Part shown: positions 1 through 9,496 of the stretch, one piece after another | Numbering within the stretch: position 1 is the stretch's first letter | Layout: each line of letters begins with the position of its first letter | Source: JBECKS01 sp964557005 | GTDB taxonomy: Bacteria; Pseudomonadota; Gammaproteobacteria; Pseudomonadales; JBECKS01 | Reading direction: 5' to 3' | DNA length: 64,000 nucleotides | Assembly: GCA_964557005.1 (NCBI GenBank) | Contig: CAZKYI010000006.1 | Coordinates: forward strand, 1-64,000 | Made by a program: the position numbers and the translations under genes | Notes under the pieces: generated by a model | The model's database searches: none | What the model saw: only the letters and a program-made list of their open reading frames with translations | What the model was told of the DNA's origin: nothing

Positions 1-53
1 CGCCAGTCAGTGCAGAACAACCTAAGTTAGTGCCCGGAAATACTTGACCACTA

Positions 54-125
54 CATATTGAGCGAACGCAGAGAGTCGAAATATCTCTGAATAGATTCTT
101 CGCTGCACTCAGAATGACATTGCCT
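54..125 (+). repeat. Dispersed repeat in the first intergenic stretch
   Basis: The 243 bases before the first gene contain no convincing coding frame. They hold a repeat starting CATATTGAGCGAACGC, continuing AGTCGAAATATCTC and ending in a TTCGCTGCACTCAGAATGACA block. The first half is seen again, inverted and with an inserted hairpin, at 47349–47392, and its first 12 bases recur at 14229–14240. Intergenic repeats of this general wording are common in proteobacterial chromosomes. No function can be read from it. Confidence 0.55.
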
Positions 126-243
126 AAAAACGCTTTGGTTTTTAAGCAGTTAGTGGGAATATGTCAGGTAAAACAAGTACAAGATAACGCATTCTTGAAA
201 GGGATTTTACTCAAGCTGGGGAGGGCATGAGAGGAGATATGCC

Positions 244-2052
244 GTGTTAAAAGAGAGCAGAAAATTGACAAACAATACCTATCATTTTGAAGTGATGCCC
301 AGTATTCAGGTCGATACCCGCTGGCTGCTGGACAGGCTGGTGGCCGATGGTCTGGTGAACGAGCAGGATGCCAATCTGCTTGCAGGTACGCCCAGAACCC
401 GAGAGCAGCTCCAGCATCATGGTTTGCAGATGATTGCAGATGCAGGGCTGGAAAATCAGAAAGATGGCAGCATTCTTGAACTGCCTGCGCTGGTGAGCTG
501 GTTTGAACGCATCAGCGGCATGCCGAAATATCACATCGATCCACTCAAGATTGATGTGCCTGCGGTCACGTCCATCATGTCCTACAAATTTGCAGAACGG
601 CATCACATTCTGGCGGTGAATGTGCAGGACGATGAAGTCACCATCGCCACCACGCAGCCCTATTACAAGGATTGGGAACATGGCCTGAAACAGGCATTGG
701 GCGAGCGAAAAATCAAACGGATGTTGGCGAATCCCGAAGATATTTATCGCTATCGCATCGAGTTTTATAACCTTGCGAAATCGGTTTTTGGCGCTTCCGA
801 AACCACCAAACAAACATCCAAAGTGGGTAACTTTGAGCAGCTTCTCGAAATCGGCAAGCTCAAAAATCCTGATGCCAATGATCAGCACATCGTCAACATT
901 GTAGATTGGTTGCTGCAATATGCGTTTGATCAACGCGCCAGTGATATTCATTTGGAACCAAGGCGTGAAGTAGGCAGGTTGCGTCTTCGCATCGATGGTG
1001 TGCTTCATCACATTTATGAATTACCCGCTAACGTCACTGCTGCGGTGACCAGCCGAATAAAAATTCTTGGTCGCATGAATGTCGCCGAAAAACGAAAACC
1101 GCAGGATGGCCGCTTGAAAACCGTGATGGCCAATGGTAATGAAGTGGAATTGCGTTTATCGACCTTGCCCACCGCGTTTGGTGAAAAACTGGTGATGCGG
1201 ATATTCGACCCGGATGTTTTGTTACGCTCATTTCAGCAACTGGGTTTGGCGAATGAAGAACATCAAACCTGGCTAAACTGGATTAGTAATCCTAACGGCA
1301 TCATTCTGGTGACAGGCCCCACAGGTTCTGGAAAAACCACAACGCTGTATTCCACACTCAGACAACTCGCCACCGAAGAAGTGAATGTGTGCACCATTGA
1401 AGATCCGATTGAAATGGTGGAAGGGCGTTTTAATCAAATGCAGGTACAGCATCAGGCCGATGTGGATTTTGCTACGGGTGTGAAAGCGCTGATGCGACAA
1501 GACCCCGACATCATCATGATTGGTGAGATTCGTGATCTGGAAACGGCCGATATGGCGATACAGGCATCATTAACAGGCCATCTGGTGCTTTCTACCTTAC
1601 ACACCAATGATGCGCCTTCCTCTATTACAAGATTGTTAGATCTGGGTGTGCCTTCCTATCTGGTCACTTCAACACTTACGGGTGTGATGGCGCAGCGTCT
1701 GGTGCGTACCTTGTGCCCGCATTGCAAGGAAGAATGCGAGCCAGATGAACATGGCTGGGAACAACTGGTGCGCCCGTGGAAAGCGAAAAAACCTGAAAAA
1801 ATCTGCAAGCCTGTCGGGTGTCTGGAATGTCGCGGTACAGGGTATCTCGGTCGTATGGGTATTTATGAAATGCTCACCGTGTCTGACAACATCAAAGCCT
1901 TGATAGAAGACGATTTCAAGTTGAGCGAGCTGAGAAAAGCCGCTTATAAGGAAGGTATGAGAACCCTGCGTTTAAGTGGCGCGCAAAAAGTTGCCAATGG
2001 ATTTACCACCATCGAGGAAGTCATGCGCGTTACTCCCCAACATGCGCATTAG
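244..2052 (+). CDS. GspE/PilB-family secretion ATPase
   Basis: A 602-residue hexameric motor ATPase of the type II secretion/type IV pilus assembly class. The N-terminal third resembles the GspE/PilB N-domain. The core carries Walker A GPTGSGKTTT near residue 358, the Asp box with IEDPIE, a Walker B region with GEIRD, and the His box TGHLVLSTLHTND. A four-cysteine zinc site (CPHC, then CLEC) follows near residues 490–540. The start is GTG at 244, preceded by GAGGAG; an ATG at 239 is out of frame and closes at once. There are no pilin or secretin genes next door, so it is a solitary ATPase and cannot be assigned to pili or secretion from this window. It could power the secretion of the GlyGly-CTERM-type protein at 57692, but that is inference. 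Confidence 0.9.
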   Translation: MLKESRKLTNNTYHFEVMPSIQVDTRWLLDRLVADGLVNEQDANLLAGTPRTREQLQHHGLQMIADAGLENQKDGSILELPALVSWFERISGMPKYHIDPLKIDVPAVTSIMSYKFAERHHILAVNVQDDEVTIATTQPYYKDWEHGLKQALGERKIKRMLANPEDIYRYRIEFYNLAKSVFGASETTKQTSKVGNFEQLLEIGKLKNPDANDQHIVNIVDWLLQYAFDQRASDIHLEPRREVGRLRLRIDGVLHHIYELPANVTAAVTSRIKILGRMNVAEKRKPQDGRLKTVMANGNEVELRLSTLPTAFGEKLVMRIFDPDVLLRSFQQLGLANEEHQTWLNWISNPNGIILVTGPTGSGKTTTLYSTLRQLATEEVNVCTIEDPIEMVEGRFNQMQVQHQADVDFATGVKALMRQDPDIIMIGEIRDLETADMAIQASLTGHLVLSTLHTNDAPSSITRLLDLGVPSYLVTSTLTGVMAQRLVRTLCPHCKEECEPDEHGWEQLVRPWKAKKPEKICKPVGCLECRGTGYLGRMGIYEMLTVSDNIKALIEDDFKLSELRKAAYKEGMRTLRLSGAQKVANGFTTIEEVMRVTPQHAH

Positions 2053-2064
2053 TGTGTCGTTGTT

Positions 2065-4938
2065 ATGAATGAATCCCTGATCAAGCAGTTAAAAATGCCT
2101 TCCGATGTTGAAGGCATTTTTTTTGAGCGCCAAAAAATGCTGTTAGAGCATTGGCAAAATTTTGTTGATGCAGGTTCAAAAATAGAGGCAGATTTTGAAA
2201 CACAGCTTGTTCGTGCAATCAGTTATAGCGTTTATGTGTTTGAGCATATTCATCAAGCCCCAGAGCATTTTTTAAATCTGGTGAACGAGGGTTTGTATCA
2301 AAAACGAAGCGATGGCTTTTATCAGGAACACTTTACTTCACTTTTGCAAGGCTGTGACAATCAGCAACAGTGCATGAAAGTGCTGCGACAGGCACGCAAT
2401 CTTGAAATGCTGCGTTTCATCTGGCGTGAAGTGAATCAGTTGTGTAGTTTGCAGGAAAGTGCCGCAGAAATTTCTGCCTTTGCTACGGCTGCCATTGATG
2501 TGAGTTTGCGTTTTTTGTATCAAAATTTTTGCAGCCAGTTTGGTGAGCCTTTGTCAGCACATACGCAGTTGCCACAAACGCTTTCGGTGTTGGGTATGGG
2601 AAAACTCGGTGGCAATGAACTTAATTTGTCTTCCGATATCGATTTGATTTTTTTCTATCAGGATTCAGGGCGTTGTGCAGGTTCAGGACAGTTTGAAAAC
2701 CAGCAATTTTTTACACGCCTTGCACAACAACTGATTCGCGTGCTCGATGAAAGAACTGCAGATGGCATTGTATTTCGTGTGGATATGCGCCTTCGCCCTT
2801 ATGGTGAAAGCGGTTTGCTGGTGTTGAATCAGGATGCGATGGAACAGTATTACGAAACCCAGGGGCGCACCTGGGAGCGTTACGCGTTCATTAAAGCCAA
2901 ATGTATTGCGGGCAACATTCAACAGGGTGAGGATTTTCTCGAAGCCATTCGTCCTTTTATTTATCGCAAATATGTTGATTTTTCGGTGCTGGAATCCTTG
3001 CGTGAAATGAAATTGCTCATCAATCGCCAAGTGGTGAGCAAGGGTTTGGAAAACGATATTAAGCTGGGCGGGGGTGGTATTCGTGAAACTGAATTTATTG
3101 TGCAAGCCTTGCAACTGATTCAGGGCGGCAGAAAACCACGTTTGCAACAACGTTCTTATTACACCGCCATGCAGGAAGTGCTGGCGCTGGGTTTGATGAA
3201 TCAGAGTGATGTACACACTTTGGTAGAACACTACACCTACTACCGTCGTATTGAGCATCTGTTACAAGGGCAGGCAGACAAGCAAACACAAATGCTGCCT
3301 GCGGATGCACAACAACAAAACAGTCTGGCGTGGGTGATGGGCGAAAACAGTTTTGCCGATTTGATGCAGCAAATTCAAAACCGACGGCAGTTTGTGCGCA
3401 GTATTTTTGATGAACTGTTTTCTGTTGAAGGTGATGCGCAAGCTGAGCAAGGTTTTAATTTGCAACACTATCAAACCTTGTGGCTACAGGCGGCAAGAGC
3501 CCCCCTCACTTTTTCAAAACTGGAAGCAGAAGTTTCACAAAATCTGGCGGAAGTTTTTTCAAAATTTGCACAGGAAAAAATACTCAGTGCATTGTCAGAA
3601 AGTGAAAAGAAACGCATTGACTGGTGTATGGCCTATCTTGTGTATAGTATCGAAAATTTTCAGAATCCATTGGAGTTGCTTGAGAAAACCTTGCGCTTTT
3701 TGCGTGCCATTCTCAAACGCTCGGTGTATCTGGTTTTACTAAGTGAAAACCCGAAAGTATTTGATTACCTGTTAAGTTTATTTCAACGTAGCGAATGGGT
3801 TCTGGATAATCTGTTACAGCATCCATTCCTGCTCGATGAATTACTGCAATTACAAAATAATAAAAAACTGGCCGCACCTCAGGATTTGGCAGACGAGCTT
3901 TATCAGCTCACCTTGCGTATGGACGCGCATGATTTGGAAACTGTGCTGGAAGAGTTGCGCGTATTTAAATGCACCTGTGAAATGAAGGCAGCAGCGCTGT
4001 ATCTTGATAAGGATTTGAACACCAGTGATTTGGGTGATTACCTGAGTGCCCTGGCGGAAGTGATGCTGAATGCGGTGTGTCGCCTTGCGATTAAGGAAGT
4101 ATGTAAAGACGATACCGATAACCAGCGAGCCAATTTTATTGAGCAACATTTTGCGGTGCTTGCTTATGGCAAATTGGGCAGCCGTGAATTTGGTTTTGGT
4201 TCGGATATGGATTTGGTATTTGTGTTTAACAATCAGGAAAAACAGGAAGGAGACATAGGCCAGTTTCTCACGCGCTATGCACAAAAAATTATTCATTTGC
4301 TGACTGTGCGAACTTACAGCGGCATTTTGTATGAGGTGGATATGCGTTTGCGGCCATCGGGAAAATCGGGGCCTTTGGTCAGCTCGCTGGAAGGGTTTGA
4401 GCGTTATCAGCAACAGAATGCCTGGACGTGGGAGCATCAGGCCTTGGTGAAAGCGCGCATGATTGTGGGCAGTGACATGATGCGCAAAAAGTTTAGCGAC
4501 ATACGCGCACAGATATTGGGCAGGCAGCGCGATTGCAAGTTGCTGTTGCAGGACATGAAAACCATGCTGCTGAAATTGCGTGACAATTCCCCTGCGGCAA
4601 AATTACCCGATAAATTTCATCTTAAAAGTGATGCGGGTGGCATTGTTGATATTGAATTTCTGGCGCAATTTCTGGTGCTGTCTCGTGCGCATGAATTTCC
4701 TGACATCATGGCAGGGCATGCCACGCTCGAAATTTTCAATTTTGCTGAAAGCGAAGCGGCACTCAAACCGCACTGGCTGCCTGAATTGCGCCATCATTAT
4801 TTTACCTATCGCAGGCAGGTGAACGAGCTGACACTGGCCTATCAAAAAGTGATGCTCGATAAACCCAGCTTTGAACAGGAACGCGCAAGTATTCAGGCAG
4901 TTTGGCAAAATCTGTTTGAACAATACGCTTTGCAGTGA
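2065..4938 (+). CDS. glnE: Glutamine synthetase adenylyltransferase/adenylyl-removing enzyme
   Basis: A bifunctional enzyme that adenylylates and deadenylylates glutamine synthetase in response to PII, controlling nitrogen assimilation in the cytoplasm. At 957 residues it has the usual GlnE length. Both nucleotidyltransferase domains are visible: the first with GMGKLGGNELNLSSDIDL near residue 177, the second with AYGKLGSREFGFGSDMDL near residue 699. Each has the G-S-D-x-D metal-binding signature, and a helical linker separates them. It starts 12 bases after the secretion ATPase and may be co-transcribed with it. A T8 run lies early in the gene (about 2116–2123), in frame here. Confidence 0.96.
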   Translation: MNESLIKQLKMPSDVEGIFFERQKMLLEHWQNFVDAGSKIEADFETQLVRAISYSVYVFEHIHQAPEHFLNLVNEGLYQKRSDGFYQEHFTSLLQGCDNQQQCMKVLRQARNLEMLRFIWREVNQLCSLQESAAEISAFATAAIDVSLRFLYQNFCSQFGEPLSAHTQLPQTLSVLGMGKLGGNELNLSSDIDLIFFYQDSGRCAGSGQFENQQFFTRLAQQLIRVLDERTADGIVFRVDMRLRPYGESGLLVLNQDAMEQYYETQGRTWERYAFIKAKCIAGNIQQGEDFLEAIRPFIYRKYVDFSVLESLREMKLLINRQVVSKGLENDIKLGGGGIRETEFIVQALQLIQGGRKPRLQQRSYYTAMQEVLALGLMNQSDVHTLVEHYTYYRRIEHLLQGQADKQTQMLPADAQQQNSLAWVMGENSFADLMQQIQNRRQFVRSIFDELFSVEGDAQAEQGFNLQHYQTLWLQAARAPLTFSKLEAEVSQNLAEVFSKFAQEKILSALSESEKKRIDWCMAYLVYSIENFQNPLELLEKTLRFLRAILKRSVYLVLLSENPKVFDYLLSLFQRSEWVLDNLLQHPFLLDELLQLQNNKKLAAPQDLADELYQLTLRMDAHDLETVLEELRVFKCTCEMKAAALYLDKDLNTSDLGDYLSALAEVMLNAVCRLAIKEVCKDDTDNQRANFIEQHFAVLAYGKLGSREFGFGSDMDLVFVFNNQEKQEGDIGQFLTRYAQKIIHLLTVRTYSGILYEVDMRLRPSGKSGPLVSSLEGFERYQQQNAWTWEHQALVKARMIVGSDMMRKKFSDIRAQILGRQRDCKLLLQDMKTMLLKLRDNSPAAKLPDKFHLKSDAGGIVDIEFLAQFLVLSRAHEFPDIMAGHATLEIFNFAESEAALKPHWLPELRHHYFTYRRQVNELTLAYQKVMLDKPSFEQERASIQAVWQNLFEQYALQ

Positions 4939-4947
4939 GCATGGCGC

Positions 4948-4977
4948 TTACGTTTTTTGCGCGAATTCCGATATAAT
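4948..4977 (+). promoter_or_regulatory. Candidate promoter for ilvE
   Basis: A perfect TATAAT lies at 4972–4977, 42 bases before the ilvE start, with a weak TTACGT 18 bases upstream as the only −35 candidate. A short ACCCG/CGGGT inverted repeat follows in the predicted leader, too small to call an attenuator. Confidence 0.4.
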
Positions 4978-5018
4978 CACCCGCTTTTTCACGGGTAAAA
5001 TTTTGTGGAGTGTGTGTT

Positions 5019-5942
5019 ATGTCTATGGCCGACAAAGAAGGGCTAATCTGGTTTGATGGCAAGATGGTGGATTGGCAAGATGCCAAAGTGCATGTGCTCA
5101 CCCACACCTTGCACTACGGTATGGGGGTTTTTGAAGGTGTGCGTGCCTATAACACCGAGCAAGGCACAGCAATTTTTCGCTTGCAGGAACACACCGATCG
5201 CCTGTTTCGTTCTGCGCACATTATGAATATGCCCATGCCTTTCACCAAGGAAGAAATTTGTCAGGCACAAATCGATGCAGTGAAAGCCAATAACTTGCCC
5301 GATGCCTATATTCGCCCGATGGTTTTTTATGGTTCAGAAGCGATGGGTTTGCGTGCCAAAGGTTTGAAAGTGCACGTGATTGCGGCGGCGTGGTCGTGGC
5401 CTTCCTATATGTCGCCAGAAGCGTTGGAACAAGGCATCAAGGTACGCACTTCTTCCTATACGCGCCATCATGTCAACATTTCCATGTGCAAGGCGAAGGC
5501 GAATGGTCATTACATCAATTCCATGCTGGCACTTCAGGAAGCGTTATCTTGTGGTGCCGATGAAGCGCTGTTGCTCGATAACGAAGGTTATGTTGCAGAA
5601 GGTTCAGGTGAAAATATTTTCATCGTTTACAAGGGTGTGCTTTATACGCCTGAGCTGACTTCCTGCCTCGATGGCATTACGCGCAATTCCATTTTTACGC
5701 TGGCGCAAGATTTGGGTTACAAAATTATTGAAAAGCGCATTACCCGCGATGAAGTGTATGTTGCCGATGAAGCTTTTTTTACAGGCACAGCGGCGGAAGT
5801 GTTGCCGATTCGCGAACTTGATGGTCGCCTGATTGGCAGCGGCAAGCGTGGTGCGATTACCACACAATTCCAGCAAGCTTATTTTGATCAGGTTTATGGT
5901 CGAGATAACAAGCACGCGCAGTGGCGCACGCTGGTTAAATAG
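5019..5942 (+). CDS. ilvE: Branched-chain amino-acid aminotransferase
   Basis: A class IV PLP aminotransferase, 307 residues, that catalyses the last step of valine, leucine and isoleucine synthesis. Visible marks are the N-terminal LIWFDGKMVDWQDAKVHVL segment, the HYGMGVFEGVRAY motif, the PLP lysine in AKANGHYINS (about K160), and the EGSGENIF cofactor segment. The frame is open from GTG at 5010, but ATG at 5019 is chosen because GGAG (5007–5010) sits at proper distance and the protein then begins like family members. It stands alone after glnE with its own −10 box; waaF follows within 17 bases. Confidence 0.95.
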   Translation: MSMADKEGLIWFDGKMVDWQDAKVHVLTHTLHYGMGVFEGVRAYNTEQGTAIFRLQEHTDRLFRSAHIMNMPMPFTKEEICQAQIDAVKANNLPDAYIRPMVFYGSEAMGLRAKGLKVHVIAAAWSWPSYMSPEALEQGIKVRTSSYTRHHVNISMCKAKANGHYINSMLALQEALSCGADEALLLDNEGYVAEGSGENIFIVYKGVLYTPELTSCLDGITRNSIFTLAQDLGYKIIEKRITRDEVYVADEAFFTGTAAEVLPIRELDGRLIGSGKRGAITTQFQQAYFDQVYGRDNKHAQWRTLVK

Positions 5943-5959
5943 TTGCTTGCAGGGCTGAC

Positions 5960-6961
5960 GTGAGATATTTAATCGTTGGCCCATCATGGGTAGGCGACAT
6001 GGTGATGGCACAGAGCCTGTTCAAGGCACTGTGCACTCAAAATGCTCAGGCAGATATTTCGGTACTTGCACCTGCCGCTACTTTCCCCCTGCTTGAGCGT
6101 ATGCCCGAAGTGAAACAAGGCATTCTTTCTCCCATTGCACATGGCAAGCTCGATTTTTCGGCACATCGAGCAATGGGGCACTCACTGCGCGGGCAGTTTG
6201 ATCAAGCCATCGTGCTGCCGAGTTCACTGAAATCTGCGCTGATTCCCGCCTTTGCAAAAATTCCCAAACGCACTGCATGGAAAGGCGAGCTGCGTTACGG
6301 TTTGATCAACGACATGCGCACGCTTGATGAAGCGCAATATCCTTTAATGATTGAACAATACCTCGCCTTGAGTGTTGAAAACTTTGCACCTCTGCCTGAA
6401 AAAATATTTCCGCATTTGCACACTAACCCAGAAAATATCGAGCAGGTGTTGCAAAATTTAAAGCTGGATACTTCAAAAAAAATCCTTGCGTTTTGTCCTG
6501 GTGCTGAATATGGCCCAGCCAAGCAATGGCCTGCCACACATTTTGCAAATTTGGCGGTAGAAAAAATTCAGGCAGGTTGGCAGGTGTGGATTTTTGGTGG
6601 CCCCAAAGATGTAGAGATTTCAGAAAGTATTGCCAAAACAGTCAATTCGCCACACTGTATTTCACTTGCAGGTAAAACCAAACTGCTGGATGCAGTGGAC
6701 TTGTTGTCACTCGCCGATACCGTGGTGAGCAACGATTCGGGTTTAATGCACGTGAGTTGTGCCTTGGGTAAAAAAGTGGTGGTGCTTTATGGTTCGAGCA
6801 CCCCTGCGTTTACACCGCCTTTAAGCCTTACGGCGAAGCCGCTTTCATTGAATCTCGAATGCAGCCCCTGCTTTCAACGCACTTGCCCCTTGGGGCATTT
6901 GAATTGTTTGAACCGGTTACAAGCTGCGCAGGTGAGTGCAGCGATTGAACAACTTTCTTAA
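5960..6961 (+). CDS. waaF: ADP-heptose–LPS heptosyltransferase II
   Basis: A GT9-family glycosyltransferase of 333 residues adding the second heptose to the LPS inner core at the inner face of the cytoplasmic membrane. It opens MRYLIVGPSWVGDMVMAQSL, typical of WaaF. It also carries the FCPGAEYGPAKQWP donor-site segment and a late VSNDSGLMHVSCALGKKVV motif. The start is GTG at 5960. It follows ilvE by 17 bases, and in Pseudomonas ilvE and waaF are likewise neighbours. This supports a diderm host with heptose-containing LPS. Confidence 0.92.
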   Translation: MRYLIVGPSWVGDMVMAQSLFKALCTQNAQADISVLAPAATFPLLERMPEVKQGILSPIAHGKLDFSAHRAMGHSLRGQFDQAIVLPSSLKSALIPAFAKIPKRTAWKGELRYGLINDMRTLDEAQYPLMIEQYLALSVENFAPLPEKIFPHLHTNPENIEQVLQNLKLDTSKKILAFCPGAEYGPAKQWPATHFANLAVEKIQAGWQVWIFGGPKDVEISESIAKTVNSPHCISLAGKTKLLDAVDLLSLADTVVSNDSGLMHVSCALGKKVVVLYGSSTPAFTPPLSLTAKPLSLNLECSPCFQRTCPLGHLNCLNRLQAAQVSAAIEQLS

Positions 6962-6981
6962 AATTTTTCAGGTAGAAAATT

Positions 6982-8766
6982 ATGGCCAGTTATCAAGCTC
7001 CACTTCGTGATATGCAATTTGTTTTGTTCGAATTGTTCGAAGCACACACGATTTGGCAACAGGAATTACAACTGGAATTGGACATCGATGAAGAAACCGC
7101 GATGGCCATCTTGAGTGAAGGCGCAAAAATTGCAGAACAGGTATTGCTGCCACTTATTCACAGTGGCGATGAAGCAGGTGCGCAATACCACAATGGTGAA
7201 GTGGCCACACCAAAAGGTTTCAAAGAAGCCTATCAACAATTTGTTGCAGGCGGTTGGCAAGCGCTTGGCGGGAATCCTGAGTTCGGTGGACAAGGTTTGC
7301 CCAAGATGCTCACGCTTCCCTTTGAAGAAATGGTTATGGCCAGTAATCCGAGTTTTGCCCTGTTCCCTACCTTAACCAATGGCAATGCCCTGGCGCTGAA
7401 TGCACATGCCAGTCAGGAACTTAAACAAACCTATTTGCCCAAACTCTATTCTGGCGAGTGGGCAGGTACTATGTGTCTAACCGAAGCACACTCGGGAACC
7501 GATTTGGGCATTATCAAGACCAAAGCACAACCGAATGATGATGGCTCTTTCAGTATTTCAGGCACCAAAATTTTTATTACGGGTGGTGAGCATGATTTAA
7601 GCGACAACATCATTCATCTGGTGCTGGCAAAGTTGCCTGATGCGCCCGAAGGTGCCAAAGGCATTTCGCTGTTTATCGTGCCGAAATTTCTGCTGAATGA
7701 AGATGGCAGTTTGGGCAAACGCAACAGCGTCAGTGCAGGTTCCATTGAACATAAAATGGGTATTAAGGCTTCGCCTACCTGTGTGATGAATTTTGATGGT
7801 GCTAAGGGATTCTTAGTAGGTGAAGAAAATCAGGGCTTAAGCTATATGTTTACCATGATGAATTACGAGCGCCTTTCCATTGGTATTCAGGGTTTGGGTG
7901 CAGGTGAAATGGCCTATCAAAATGCGCTGGCGTATACCAAAGAGCGTTTGCAAAGCCGTTCACCGACAGGCGTACAAGCACCCGACAAAGTGGCTGATCC
8001 GATTATTGTGCACCCTGATGTACGGCGCATGCTGCTGATTCAAAAATCTAACAATGAAGCCGGCAGGGCGTTAGCAGCCTATGTTGCCAAACAGCTCGAT
8101 ATGGCCAAGTTTGGTAAAGATGAAACGAGCAAAAAACGTGCGCAAGGTTTAGCGGAATTGCTCACGCCAGTCACCAAGGCATTTTTTTCAGATAATGGTT
8201 TGGAAGGCTGTTTGCTCGCGCAATTATGCTTCGGCGGTCATGGCTATATTAGTGAATGGGGTATGGAACAACTGGTGCGTGATGTGCGCATTGCACAAAT
8301 TTATGAAGGCACCAATGGGGTTCAGGCGATGGATTTAATGGGCAGAAAAGTGGTGTTTAATCAGGGCAAAAATTTGAAAGTTCTGCTGGCAGAAATCGAA
8401 AGCTTTGGTGAACAAATGCACAATAAAACCATACAAAAAAGTTTGGGCGAGGTGATAACACGGCTGCGCATCGCCAGTGATTATGTGTTAAGTGCAGCAA
8501 GCAGCAATCCGAATGAAATTGGCGCTGCCGCCACAGATTTTCTGAAACTGTTGGGAATTAGTCTGTACAGCTATATGTGGGCGCGTATGGTGGAAGTGGC
8601 AGAGCAACAATTAGCATCGTCCAATGCCGACAAGGCGTTTTATCAAAGCAAAATTCGCACCGCCAATTTTTATATGCGCAAAGTCATGCCACAAAGTGCA
8701 GGCTTACTTGAAAATATTCTCAATGGTTCAAGCAGCTTGATGGAGTTTGAAACGGAGCTTTTTTGA
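6982..8766 (+). CDS. Acyl-CoA dehydrogenase, long DmdC-like form
   Basis: An FAD-dependent acyl-CoA dehydrogenase of 594 residues, longer than the usual 380–400, with the extra C-terminal domain typical of the family that includes 3-methylmercaptopropionyl-CoA dehydrogenase. Visible are the MCLTEAHSGTDLG flavin/substrate segment, GTKIFITGGEHD, the FGGHGYISEWGMEQ region and the YEGTNGVQ stretch where the catalytic glutamate lies in this group. The family acts in fatty-acid or DMSP-derived methylmercaptopropionate oxidation; the substrate is not readable. It begins 20 bases after waaF. Its stop overlaps the end of an antisense HicB remnant. Confidence 0.88.
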   Translation: MASYQAPLRDMQFVLFELFEAHTIWQQELQLELDIDEETAMAILSEGAKIAEQVLLPLIHSGDEAGAQYHNGEVATPKGFKEAYQQFVAGGWQALGGNPEFGGQGLPKMLTLPFEEMVMASNPSFALFPTLTNGNALALNAHASQELKQTYLPKLYSGEWAGTMCLTEAHSGTDLGIIKTKAQPNDDGSFSISGTKIFITGGEHDLSDNIIHLVLAKLPDAPEGAKGISLFIVPKFLLNEDGSLGKRNSVSAGSIEHKMGIKASPTCVMNFDGAKGFLVGEENQGLSYMFTMMNYERLSIGIQGLGAGEMAYQNALAYTKERLQSRSPTGVQAPDKVADPIIVHPDVRRMLLIQKSNNEAGRALAAYVAKQLDMAKFGKDETSKKRAQGLAELLTPVTKAFFSDNGLEGCLLAQLCFGGHGYISEWGMEQLVRDVRIAQIYEGTNGVQAMDLMGRKVVFNQGKNLKVLLAEIESFGEQMHNKTIQKSLGEVITRLRIASDYVLSAASSNPNEIGAAATDFLKLLGISLYSYMWARMVEVAEQQLASSNADKAFYQSKIRTANFYMRKVMPQSAGLLENILNGSSSLMEFETELF

Positions 8767-8875
8767 GCTGGCTTTTTACCGTATTTAATTCAGTCTGCTT
8801 GCGATATCCCACATACTCGTTATCTTCTTCCGACCAGGTAACGCGATAAGTATAACGATCAATAAAATTAGCCAT
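8723..8875 (-). pseudogene. HicB-type antitoxin remnant
   Basis: A 50-codon frame begins MANFIDRYTYRVTWSEEDNE and continues YVG. This is the characteristic start of HicB antitoxins that normally continue LCAEFPSLSW. Here the similarity stops after residue 23 and the frame runs on into unrelated codons and then antisense to the acyl-CoA dehydrogenase. A strong GGAGG site precedes the ATG by 7 bases. No HicA toxin is nearby. I read this as a truncated antitoxin marking the left edge of the accessory block. Confidence 0.6.
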
Positions 8876-8941
8876 TTTCAACCTCCAATGTATTTAGTGT
8901 CCAATTTGTCTTGCGTTGCGTCCGCAGCACTAGCGTTTGGG

Positions 8942-9475
8942 TTAAGTGCGAAAGTTTCCAACAGTTGTTGAACCTTTTTTATAAATCCCTATAAATTCAT
9001 CTTCGATTCTATGGATGTATTTATTACCAGAAATTTCAAATTCGACTATAGCCTTGACTTTCTCATTTTCTTTAAAAACAAAACCATCCTCTATTTGAAC
9101 AACAATTGCGCATACCCCGCCACCGTTAGAATAACCTTTACATTTTTTCTCTATAGGGCTGCTATTCTTGGTTTTTAAAAATATTTTTTCACCGTTTTCT
9201 AGTAAAACAAAGGCTGTTCTCAAGGTTAGTATTTTTCCTTCAATATCATCTCCTTGAAAATTCAGAGCTAACTTGTATGGTTCTGTTTTTGAGTATGAAA
9301 AAAATTCGGAATTGTAAGTTGAGTGTAGACTTAAATATGCCCAACCCTCAGAAAGTCTCTTACCATATTTGTATGAGCCTGTTCGTTCATAGAATTTCAA
9401 TTCATAATAAATTGGTATGAAAGAACAGCTTTGTAATACGAAAATCAATCCCAAAAGTAATAACTTATAGCTCAT
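8942..9475 (-). CDS. Putative lipoprotein of unknown function
   Basis: A 177-residue protein with a lipoprotein signal peptide: MSYKLLLLGLIFVLQSC, with the LQSC lipobox cysteine at about residue 17. The next residue is Ser, so outer-membrane sorting is plausible. The mature part is rich in Lys, Glu and aromatic residues and appears beta-rich; I recognise no family. It is AT-rich relative to flanking core genes, suggesting transfer. It lies downstream of, and in the same direction as, the KAP-like ATPase, separated by about 100 bases. Its stop codon is embedded in the heptamer GTTAAGT (8941–8947, + strand), the same heptamer found at the ATPase stop. Confidence 0.65.
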   Translation of the reverse strand: MSYKLLLLGLIFVLQSCSFIPIYYELKFYERTGSYKYGKRLSEGWAYLSLHSTYNSEFFSYSKTEPYKLALNFQGDDIEGKILTLRTAFVLLENGEKIFLKTKNSSPIEKKCKGYSNGGGVCAIVVQIEDGFVFKENEKVKAIVEFEISGNKYIHRIEDEFIGIYKKGSTTVGNFRT

Positions 9476-9496
9476 AATCTACCTATCAGTGGCCCA

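Noticed and set aside
2683..3258. Long antisense frame within glnE
   Set aside because: Shadow of a strongly coding sense frame; no recognisable domain. The same applies to long antisense frames at 247–1011, 3850–4437 and 45084–45677.
4978..4997. Possible attenuator in the ilvE leader (ACCCG…CGGGT)
   Set aside because: Five-base stem, no leader peptide rich in branched-chain residues, no T-run.
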